Source of the DNA: Deltaproteobacteria bacterium
Lineage (GTDB): Bacteria > Desulfobacterota > GWC2-55-46 > DRQE01
DNA length: 16,237 bases
Direction of reading: 5' to 3'
Assembly (NCBI GenBank): GCA_030636245.1
Contig: DAOVXI010000014.1
Coordinates: forward strand, 1-16,237
Shown here: piece after piece, positions 7,293-14,200 of the stretch
Numbering within the stretch: position 1 is the first letter of the stretch
Layout: each line of letters starts with the position of its first letter
Program-made: the position numbers and the translations under genes
Notes under the pieces: generated by a model
Database searches by the model: none
What the model was told of the DNA's origin: nothing
The model's input: only the letters and a program-made list of their open reading frames with translations

Positions 7293-9935
7293 ATGACCAG
7301 CCATGAAATTCGTGAAAAATTCCTAGACTACTTTATCTCCAAACAACACTCAAAGGTAAAGAGTTCATCTCTTATACCTGAGAGCGACCCTACCCTGCTT
7401 TTCACCAACGCGGGGATGGTGCAGTTTAAAAAGGTCTTCCTTGGAGAAGAGGAACGTCCGTACACACGTGCTGTGAGTTCCCAGAAGTGCATAAGAGCCG
7501 GCGGCAAGCATAACGACCTGGAGAACGTCGGAGTAACACTCAGACACCTGACATTCTTTGAGATGCTAGGAAACTTCTCCTTCGGGGACTACTTTAAAGA
7601 AGGTGCCATAGAGTTCGCATGGGAATTCCTAACAGATGTCCTTGGACTCAATAAAGAGAGGTTATACGCAACCGTATTTGACGACGATAATGAAGCAGAA
7701 CAAATATGGCTCGAAAAAATTGGCCTTCCCAAGAACAGGGTCATACGCATGGGTGAAGAGGACAACTTTTGGAGCATGGGCGAGGTAGGCCCCTGCGGTC
7801 CCTGTTCAGAGATACTCTATGATCAGGGCGAAGACGCCGGTTGCAAGACCGAGAGCTGCGCACCCGGCTGCGACTGTGACCGCTATCTCGAGATCTGGAA
7901 CCTCGTATTCATGCAGTATGACCGTAACAGCGAAGGTAAGCTTACACCACTACCCAAACCAAGCATTGACACAGGGATGGGACTCGAGCGACTGGCCGCG
8001 GTCATGCAGGGCAAGTTAAGCAACTACGACATAGACACCTTTGTACCTATAATTAAAAAAATAGAAGAGCTTACGGGAAAGAAGTACGGAAAAAGTGAAG
8101 AGGACAATGTATCATTTCGTGCTATCGCCGACCACTCACGTTCCACTGCTTTCCTTATCTCGGATGGGATACTACCCTCGAATGAAGGCAGAGGTTACGT
8201 TCTTAGACGGATAATCCGGCGTGCTGTGCGTCACGGCAAATACCTCGGAGTTCAGCGCCCTTTCCTCCACACGATCTGTTCAACCGTAATATCGATTATG
8301 AAGAAAACCTACCCTGAGCTTTCCCAGTCAACTGAAACAATAATCAAAGCCACTCAGGGAGAGGAAGAAAGATTCTTTGAGACACTTGAGCGCGGACTCG
8401 GCATACTCTCAGATGAGGTTAAGAAACTTAAAGACTCCAAGAGTGACACCCTCTCCGGAGAAGTTACTTTCAAACTTTATGACACCTTCGGCTTTCCGGT
8501 CGACCTTACCGCCGATATAATAAAAAAAGATGGCTTAAAGATAGATGAAGCTGGCTTCAACAAAGAGATGGATGAACAGAAAAGCAGAGCCAAGAAATCC
8601 TGGAAAGGCTCAACCGAAGACATGTTAGGTGCCAATATCTACTCATCTATCCTGAGCAAGGGAATAAAGAGTGAATTTACCGGTTACTCAAAACTAAGCG
8701 ACGATGCCACCGTGCTTTGTATCCTTAAAAATGGGGAAGAACTCAAAAGCGCGGCCAAGGGCGACGAGGTTCAAATAATAACAGACAAAACACCTTTTTA
8801 TGGTGAGTCCGGCGGTCAGGTCGGCGATACCGGCACCATCACAAAAGGAAGCTGCAACCTACTTGTCACAGATACAAAAAAGCCCCTTCCGGATATCATA
8901 ACTCATATCAGTAAGGTAACATCAGGCGTGATTAAGGTTAATGATAAAGTAACTCTCGAGGTAGATAAAGACAGGCGCACCTCTATCGCAAGAAATCACA
9001 CATCAACACACATACTTCACGCGCTACTTAGAAAAACCCTTGGAGAGCATGTACGCCAGGCCGGTTCCCTGGTAACAGCTGATTCACTACGTTTCGACTT
9101 TAACCACTTCTCTTCTGTTACGCAGGAAGAACTCTCCAGAATAGAAGCCCTGGCTAACAAAGCTATTAGAGATAACACTCCCGTGACAACAGAGAGCCTT
9201 TCCTATGATAAGGCCGTGGAAAAAGGTGCGCTTGCATTCTTCGGTGAGAAGTACTCTGAAGAGGTTCGAATGGTATCTGTTGAAGGAGTAAGCATGGAGC
9301 TTTGCGGAGGGACCCACCTCGAACATACCGGTCAGATAGGAATGATCAAGATCAACTCTGAAAGTTCCGTGGCATCCGGGGTAAGAAGGATTGAAGCCCT
9401 TACCGGTGAAGCCGCCTACAACAAGATCTCTGAAGAAGAGCAGATCCTAAGGTCTTCCGCATTAATCCTAAAAAGCACAACCGGAGAATTACCGGATAAG
9501 ATCAATAAACTCATACAAAAACAGAAGGAACTTGAGAAGCAACTTGAAAAGCTTAAGGGCGGAGGCGGCAACTTAACAGATGAGATACTGGCAAAATGCA
9601 TTGAAGTAGACGGAATAAAAGTATGCGCAGCTGTGGCTGAAGATATGGACACAAAGAACATGCGCCAGCTCGCCGATACTCTGCGAACAAAGATAGGTAG
9701 CGGTATTATCGTTCTTGGGACCGACTCTGGCGGAAAGGCACAGCTGCTTGCTGCCGTAACAAAAGATCTGACAAGCAAGATAAGCGCAGGTGAGGTAGTT
9801 AAGGAGCTTGCTCCTATCGTTGGCGGCAAGGGCGGAGGCAGGGCTGACATGGCACAGGCAGGTGGCAAGGACGCATCAAAAATAAAAGAGGCCATCGAAA
9901 TGGCCCCTAAGGTAATTAAAAAACTATTTAGTTAA
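7293..9935 (+). CDS. alaS: Alanyl-tRNA synthetase
   Basis: Class II synthetase that charges tRNA-Ala and edits Ser-tRNA-Ala and Gly-tRNA-Ala. At 880 aa it is full length. The aminoacylation core shows LLFTNAGMVQFKKVFLG (35-51), RHLTFFEMLGNFSFGDY (84-100), GEVGPCGPCSEI (163-174) and motif 3 GMGLERLAAVMQG (228-240). The editing domain carries its zinc ligands in H569-T-S-T-H573 and C671-G-G-T-H675. A coiled-coil linker (about 735-755) leads to the C-Ala domain, with GGKGGGRADMAQAGG near residue 845-860. An extra cysteine cluster (C184, C189, C193, C195) sits in the core insertion, as in a subset of bacterial AlaRS. The start lies 20 nt after recX, without a clear Shine-Dalgarno. The gene ends the + strand block, 10 nt from a convergent gene, with no obvious terminator. 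Confidence 0.98.
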   Translation: MTSHEIREKFLDYFISKQHSKVKSSSLIPESDPTLLFTNAGMVQFKKVFLGEEERPYTRAVSSQKCIRAGGKHNDLENVGVTLRHLTFFEMLGNFSFGDYFKEGAIEFAWEFLTDVLGLNKERLYATVFDDDNEAEQIWLEKIGLPKNRVIRMGEEDNFWSMGEVGPCGPCSEILYDQGEDAGCKTESCAPGCDCDRYLEIWNLVFMQYDRNSEGKLTPLPKPSIDTGMGLERLAAVMQGKLSNYDIDTFVPIIKKIEELTGKKYGKSEEDNVSFRAIADHSRSTAFLISDGILPSNEGRGYVLRRIIRRAVRHGKYLGVQRPFLHTICSTVISIMKKTYPELSQSTETIIKATQGEEERFFETLERGLGILSDEVKKLKDSKSDTLSGEVTFKLYDTFGFPVDLTADIIKKDGLKIDEAGFNKEMDEQKSRAKKSWKGSTEDMLGANIYSSILSKGIKSEFTGYSKLSDDATVLCILKNGEELKSAAKGDEVQIITDKTPFYGESGGQVGDTGTITKGSCNLLVTDTKKPLPDIITHISKVTSGVIKVNDKVTLEVDKDRRTSIARNHTSTHILHALLRKTLGEHVRQAGSLVTADSLRFDFNHFSSVTQEELSRIEALANKAIRDNTPVTTESLSYDKAVEKGALAFFGEKYSEEVRMVSVEGVSMELCGGTHLEHTGQIGMIKINSESSVASGVRRIEALTGEAAYNKISEEEQILRSSALILKSTTGELPDKINKLIQKQKELEKQLEKLKGGGGNLTDEILAKCIEVDGIKVCAAVAEDMDTKNMRQLADTLRTKIGSGIIVLGTDSGGKAQLLAAVTKDLTSKISAGEVVKELAPIVGGKGGGRADMAQAGGKDASKIKEAIEMAPKVIKKLFS

Positions 9936-9945
9936 GCTAGTCGTA

Positions 9946-10677
9946 CTACTTATTCTTTTCAATAAGGTTCATATACATTCGAGCAAGCTTATCATCCGGT
10001 GACTTTTTCAAAACTTTCAACCACTCATTCCTAGAGTTCTCTATCTGACCCATAACATAATAAGTAAGGCCCAACTGAACACGTGATGGAGTGAAGTCTG
10101 GATTAAGCGCTACGGCTTCCTCAAGGTGCTTTAACGCTTCGGTGAAATTCCTCTTCTCTCTATACACTGCCCCTAACATCGTCTTTATATCAACAAACCC
10201 CGGACTAAGAACTAAAGCCTTTTCATACTCAACAATAGCGTTATCCAGCATATTCAAGTCCTTATATATATGTCCTATATCGGCATGCATATTAGCGACC
10301 TTACCCTTAACATTAGGGTCGAGGTAACTGTCGATCATTTTTGCCTTCTGTGTACCCATGTCGCCAAGTTCTGCTTCTTTGGCACGCTGATAAACCTCCA
10401 TGCCCTTGTCAAATTCACCTACTTCATTGTAAACTATAGACAAATTCAGAGCGGCATCAATATATGTAGGGTTCAACTCCAGAGCACGTTCAAAGCTTTT
10501 TATGGCGTCATCATAAAAGTTTTCATCAAAAGATATAAGACCTAACATATTGTGGACATCTGCAAAGTTATCTTTAACGCCAATAACCTCGGCAAAGTGT
10601 TCCTTTGCGACTTCATAATTCTTCTCATTAAACGCTAATTTTCCAGCCTCGTAGTGATCGTGCCATTGCATCGTCAT
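9946..10677 (-). CDS. Soluble six-TPR repeat protein of unknown role
   Basis: The 243-aa product consists almost wholly of tetratricopeptide repeats. Repeats fall at about 5-38, 39-72, 73-106, then, after a linker of about 20 residues, at 127-160, 161-194 and 195-228. Each keeps the usual small and aromatic positions and several end in the NP- or SP-type turn (ALELNPTY, ALVLSPGF, AVALNPDF). There is no signal peptide, lipobox or membrane segment, so it is likely cytoplasmic. TPR stacks act as protein-binding scaffolds; no enzymatic domain is fused. A GGAGGGA at 10682-10688 lies 4 nt before the ATG and fixes the start. The gene is 50 nt downstream of bamD on the same strand, so co-transcription is likely. 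A link to envelope assembly is only a guess from that position. Confidence 0.85.
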   Translation of the reverse strand: MTMQWHDHYEAGKLAFNEKNYEVAKEHFAEVIGVKDNFADVHNMLGLISFDENFYDDAIKSFERALELNPTYIDAALNLSIVYNEVGEFDKGMEVYQRAKEAELGDMGTQKAKMIDSYLDPNVKGKVANMHADIGHIYKDLNMLDNAIVEYEKALVLSPGFVDIKTMLGAVYREKRNFTEALKHLEEAVALNPDFTPSRVQLGLTYYVMGQIENSRNEWLKVLKKSPDDKLARMYMNLIEKNK

Positions 10678-10727
10678 TGAATCCCTCCATACTAAAAGTA
10701 AAATATATAGGTTATGATACTTCTCGT

Positions 10728-11492
10728 TTATCCTCCGGAAAGAATCTCTTTGGCCTTCTCAGCCACGACACTCTCCGGGTAACTCTCTAATAGCGTCTCA
10801 AATGCCTGTATCGCAAGCTCCTTCTCATCAAGCTTTATATATGTTTTTCCGACATAATATAAAATCTGGTCATTCAGCCCCGCATCCGGATACTCTGACA
10901 TAACACTTTTGAAACGCAATAATGCTCCACTATAGTTTTTGGTCTTGAGATAAAACTTACCTACCTCAAGTTCCTTCTTTGCCAAACGGGTAAAAAGAAG
11001 TTTTACAACCTTATCAGCCCTCTCAGCATAAATGGATTCAGGGTAATATGTCAAGATGTCGCTAAAAGAGAACATCGCTGTTCTCGTATAGGTCTGATCT
11101 CTGTCTATGAGCAGCACCTTGTTAAGGTAACTCATCCCCTTCTGGAATAAAGCATAAGGAGCGCTTGGATGAGATGGATATAAGGACCAGAAGGTAGTGT
11201 AATAAGACGCGGCCTCTTCAAAATCATCCCTGGCATAATTGATGTCTGCCATAAGCAATTGGGCTTCTATGGCATACGAAGTCAAGGGATAATCATAGAT
11301 TATCACCTTGAGGTCTCCCTCAGCATCTGAATACTTAGAGGTCTGATAATAGTAGAGAGCTCTTGCAAATCGCTCATCCACCGTCACATTCTGTTTTGTC
11401 GTGAGCATTGCGTTACGAGTGCTGCATGATATCATTATGACCGATATCGCAACTAACATGACACACAACTTAAGTCCGTAACTCAAACGCAT
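10728..11492 (-). CDS. bamD: BamD, outer-membrane assembly lipoprotein
   Basis: Lipoprotein of the BAM complex that, with BamA, inserts beta-barrel proteins into the outer membrane; its presence implies a diderm cell. The 254-aa product starts with a signal peptide ending in a lipobox, M-I-S-C, giving lipid-modified Cys23; Met at the -3 position is a slightly relaxed form. After it come five TPR-like repeats. The BamD hallmarks are present: YPLTSYAIEAQLLMADINY (68-86), LYPSHPSAPYALFQKGMSY (104-122), DRDQTYTRTA (130-139), and paired YPxSxYA elements (150-156). The ribosome site is poor: a GAGGT lies about 13 nt before the ATG. The gene is separated from ahcY by a strong terminator, so it probably starts its own transcription unit with the TPR gene after it. 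Confidence 0.92.
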   Translation of the reverse strand: MRLSYGLKLCVMLVAISVIMISCSTRNAMLTTKQNVTVDERFARALYYYQTSKYSDAEGDLKVIIYDYPLTSYAIEAQLLMADINYARDDFEEAASYYTTFWSLYPSHPSAPYALFQKGMSYLNKVLLIDRDQTYTRTAMFSFSDILTYYPESIYAERADKVVKLLFTRLAKKELEVGKFYLKTKNYSGALLRFKSVMSEYPDAGLNDQILYYVGKTYIKLDEKELAIQAFETLLESYPESVVAEKAKEILSGG

Positions 11493-11552
11493 ATACTTGT
11501 AAAGTACCTCAAGAAAGAATATTGATGCAAATAAATAATTAAGCCTATAATA

Positions 11553-11581
11553 AATATAACTTATACTTCGGAATATTACAA
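11553..11581 (-). promoter_or_regulatory. Candidate sigma70-type promoter for bamD
   Basis: On the - strand, TTGTAA (11576-11581, 4 of 6 to TTGACA) and TATATT (11553-11558, 5 of 6 to TATAAT) are separated by exactly 17 bp. Transcription would start near 11546 and give a leader of about 54 nt. The -35 box abuts the U-tract of the ahcY terminator. The whole region is very AT-rich, so chance matches are likely and the call is tentative. Confidence 0.38.
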
Positions 11582-11612
11582 TAAAAACTGGGGGGAAACA
11601 ATGTCTCCCCCC
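11581..11612 (-). terminator. Intrinsic terminator after metK-ahcY
   Basis: Read on the - strand, six G plus A (GGGGGGA) pair with TCCCCCC across a short loop (11590-11612), immediately followed by AGTTTTTAT. The GC-only stem and the U-rich tail form a textbook Rho-independent terminator, about 28 nt after the ahcY stop. On the + strand no T-tract follows the stem, so it works in one direction only. Confidence 0.88.
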
Positions 11613-11640
11613 TTGATCTTAAAGCGTTTTATCGTACTTC

Positions 11641-12897
11641 TTATGTTCCCATTTCCCAGGATGCCAGATAGACTTCCTGTTCTTTGGTAAGCTTATCAAT
11701 TTTCACGCCATGGCTCATAAGTTTCACTCTGGCGATCTCTCTATCGATATTCTCTGGAACCTTGTAGACTTCATTCTTCAGTTTCTTAGCCTTACTGACA
11801 AGGAAAGTAGCTGAGAGTGCCTGATTGGCAAAACTCATATCCATGACACTTGCCGGATGTCCCTCGGCACAGGCCAAGTTAACGAGCCTGCCCTCTGCGA
11901 GAACATAAATCCTCTTATTATTGGTCATGGTATGCTCTATAACATAAGGCCTGACCTCACGTTTTTTCTTTGTGATCTTCCTGAGTCCATCAAGACCCAG
12001 CTCAACATTGAAGTGACCTGAGTTTGAAACTATCGCACCGCTCTTCATGACTCTAAAGTGCTCTTTTCTTATAACATTAATATTACCTGTAACGGTACAG
12101 AACATATCGCCTAACTTAGCCGCTTCGGCTATCGGCATGACCCTGAAGCCATCCATAACAGCCTCAAGCGCCTTAATAGGATCCACCTCTACAACGATCA
12201 CATCAGCTCCCATGCCTTTAGCTCTCATGGCAAGCCCTCTTCCACACCATCCGTAGCCGCTCACAACAAAGACAGCGCCGGCAATAAGTCTGTTCGTGGC
12301 CCTTATTATGCCATCCAGAGTTGACTGACCGGTACCGTAACGGTTATCAAAGAAATGCTTCGTTGCGGCGTCATTAACAGCTATGACCGGAAACTTAAGA
12401 AGCCCCTGGCCGGCAAGGCTCTTAAGCCTTATAACGCCTGTTGTGGTCTCCTCTGTTGAACCGATTATGTTTGCGGCATCCTTTTTCCTTTTGCTGTGAA
12501 GAATACTTACGAGATCAGCCCCGTCATCCATTGTTATATGAGGCTTTGCATCAAGTGCGGCATTAAGGTGCTCATAATAAACTTTATTGCTCTCACCCTT
12601 TATGGCATATGTCGAAATTCCAAAGTCCTTTACCAGTGACGCAGCAACATCGTCCTGTGTGCTAAGTGGGTTTGAAGCACAAAGCGTAACATCAGCGCCA
12701 CCTGCTTTTAGGGTTATCATAAGGTTTGCCGTTTCTGTCGTAACATGCAAACAGGCGGCTATCTTCGTTCCCTTAAGCGGTTTCTTTTTCTTGAACTGCT
12801 CTTTAATGCGTCTTAAAACAGGCATGTCCATCTCTGCCCACTCAATCCTGCTCTTCCCTGCTTTACTAAGTTTAAGATCCTTTACGTGATGCTTCAT
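11641..12897 (-). CDS. ahcY: S-adenosylhomocysteine hydrolase, short form
   Basis: NAD-dependent enzyme that splits S-adenosylhomocysteine into adenosine and homocysteine, removing the product inhibitor of methyltransferases. The 418-aa product carries the substrate residues H51, D125, E149 or E150 in GSTEETTTG, and K180, D184 and N185 in TKHFFDN. It also has the Rossmann motif G214-Y-G-W-C-G-R-G221 and H295 in SNSGHFNVE. It lacks the insertion of about 40 residues and the C-terminal Lys/Tyr-ending tail of the long (E. coli-absent, eukaryote-like) form, ending instead in WEMGT. This matches the short type known from Thermotoga, archaea and many deep-branching bacteria. An AAAGGA ribosome site lies just before the ATG. 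It follows metK by 44 nt and is closed by a strong terminator, so the two form one transcription unit. Confidence 0.96.
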   Translation of the reverse strand: MKHHVKDLKLSKAGKSRIEWAEMDMPVLRRIKEQFKKKKPLKGTKIAACLHVTTETANLMITLKAGGADVTLCASNPLSTQDDVAASLVKDFGISTYAIKGESNKVYYEHLNAALDAKPHITMDDGADLVSILHSKRKKDAANIIGSTEETTTGVIRLKSLAGQGLLKFPVIAVNDAATKHFFDNRYGTGQSTLDGIIRATNRLIAGAVFVVSGYGWCGRGLAMRAKGMGADVIVVEVDPIKALEAVMDGFRVMPIAEAAKLGDMFCTVTGNINVIRKEHFRVMKSGAIVSNSGHFNVELGLDGLRKITKKKREVRPYVIEHTMTNNKRIYVLAEGRLVNLACAEGHPASVMDMSFANQALSATFLVSKAKKLKNEVYKVPENIDREIARVKLMSHGVKIDKLTKEQEVYLASWEMGT

Positions 12898-12941
12898 TCA
12901 TATTATCCTTTCGGTATTTTATTTTTAAAGCAACAATATAA

Positions 12942-14105
12942 TTAAGCGCCTACAGCTTTCTTAAGCTCATCAACCTTATCGGCTTTTTCCCATGTAAAGT
13001 CAGGAAGTTCTCTGCCGAAGTGCCCATAAGCAGCTGTTTGTCTGTATATAGGCCTGAGAAGGTTCAGGTGGCTGATTATCTCGGCCGGCTTCAAGCCAAA
13101 CACGTCTCTTACGGCTCTTTCAATTTTGGACTCTTCTACCTTAAAGGTACCAAATGTATCAACCATTACGCTCACAGGCTCGGCAACACCGATAGCGTAA
13201 GCAAGCTGAACCTCACACTCGGTCGCAAGCCCTGCGGCAACAATATTCTTTGCTATATAACGGCCCATGTATGAGGCAGAGCGGTCAACCTTCGATGGAT
13301 CCTTTCCTGAGAAAGCTCCACCGCCGTGACTTCCGTGTCCGCCGTATGTGTCGACGATTATCTTCCTTCCGGTAAGTCCGCAGTCACCATGTGGTCCACC
13401 AACAACGAACCTTCCGGTGGGGTTAATGTGATACTTTGTTGAGTCTGTCAGTAATTCGGCCGGGATAATCTTCTTAACAACCTCTTCAATGACAGATTCT
13501 TTTATCTTTTCCTGACTCACATCAGCCGAGTGCTGTGTTGAGATAACGACAGCCTCAACCGTTGAGGGCTTACCGTTGACATACCTCAAGGTTACCTGAC
13601 TTTTACTGTCAGGCCTTAAAAAGTCCAGCGTACCGTTCTTTCTTACCTCAGCCAGCTTTGCAACCAACTTATGAGAAAGGATTATCGGCATAGGCATAAG
13701 CTCTGGAGTATCATCACAGGCATACCCGAACATAAGTCCCTGGTCACCGGCGCCCTGCTCCTTGTCATTGCCTGAATTAACGCCCATTGCTATATCCGGG
13801 CTCTGTCTGTCAAGCCCAACAAGCACTGAACATGTGTCTGCGTCAAAGCCCATTGAAGAATCGGTGTAGCCGATCTCTCTGATGGTATCCCTCGCAACCG
13901 TCTGAAAATCGACCTGAGCGTTAGTGGTTATCTCTCCTGCGAGGAGAGTAAGTCCTGTTGAAACCAATGTTTCGCAGGCAACCCTGCTTTTGGGGTCCTG
14001 CGCCAAAATCGCATCCAAAACAGCATCCGAGATCTGATCCGAAACCTTATCCGGATGTCCCTCCGAAACCGACTCCGATGTAAATGAGTGATCTTTCTTA
14101 GACAT
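12942..14105 (-). CDS. metK: S-adenosylmethionine synthetase
   Basis: Methionine adenosyltransferase makes S-adenosylmethionine from methionine and ATP, with release of phosphate and pyrophosphate. The 387-aa product shows the ATP-binding G16-H-P-D-K20 in SEGHPDKVSDQISDA, the signature GAGDQGLMFGYA (118-129), and the P-loop-like GGGAFSGKDPSKVDRSA (261-277). The residues just before the last motif read YGGHGSH instead of the commoner YGGMARH. Length is the family norm (about 384). AAAGGAGAT at 14111-14119 is a strong ribosome site 5 nt before the ATG. The gene has its own promoter upstream and is followed by ahcY, so production of SAM and removal of its spent product are expressed together. 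Confidence 0.97.
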   Translation of the reverse strand: MSKKDHSFTSESVSEGHPDKVSDQISDAVLDAILAQDPKSRVACETLVSTGLTLLAGEITTNAQVDFQTVARDTIREIGYTDSSMGFDADTCSVLVGLDRQSPDIAMGVNSGNDKEQGAGDQGLMFGYACDDTPELMPMPIILSHKLVAKLAEVRKNGTLDFLRPDSKSQVTLRYVNGKPSTVEAVVISTQHSADVSQEKIKESVIEEVVKKIIPAELLTDSTKYHINPTGRFVVGGPHGDCGLTGRKIIVDTYGGHGSHGGGAFSGKDPSKVDRSASYMGRYIAKNIVAAGLATECEVQLAYAIGVAEPVSVMVDTFGTFKVEESKIERAVRDVFGLKPAEIISHLNLLRPIYRQTAAYGHFGRELPDFTWEKADKVDELKKAVGA

Positions 14106-14139
14106 GTGTTATCTCCTTTGTAGTGTTATCAAATATGAT

Positions 14140-14168
14140 ATTATCTACCTTTTTCAGCAGATTGTCAA
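14140..14168 (-). promoter_or_regulatory. Sigma70-type promoter of metK-ahcY
   Basis: On the - strand a perfect TTGACA (14163-14168) and GATAAT (14140-14145, 5 of 6 to TATAAT) are spaced by exactly 17 bp. The predicted start near 14133 gives a leader of about 28 nt that holds little more than the ribosome site. This is the best promoter match in the window and shows that metK need not depend on read-through from ptsI. Confidence 0.75.
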
Positions 14169-14200
14169 CTCAAATAAAGCCCTCAACAGTACGCTTTGGC

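Larger units (their letters stand above)
11493..11640. other. Intergenic region between ahcY and bamD (148 nt)
   Basis: This is the longest non-coding stretch in the window. It holds the ahcY terminator at 11581-11612 and, downstream of it on the - strand, a strongly AT-rich segment with the candidate bamD promoter. No small ORF with a ribosome site, no inverted-repeat operator and no RNA gene could be recognised in it. Confidence 0.7.

Noticed and set aside
9416..9895. A 159-codon - strand open frame opposite the alaS 3' end
   Set aside because: It is low-complexity Ser/Pro/Phe-rich translation expected from the reverse of the Lys/Gly-rich AlaRS C-terminus; alaS is complete and well supported here.
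9949..9966. Inverted repeat CTTATT/AATAAG at the alaS-TPR convergent junction as a bidirectional terminator
   Set aside because: The stem is six AT-rich pairs inside the TPR coding sequence and is not followed by a T-tract on either strand.
14172..14198. Weak hairpin AAAGC/GCTTT after ptsI as a terminator
   Set aside because: Only five pairs form, with a large loop and a broken U-tract (TTTATTTG), so it is not convincing.
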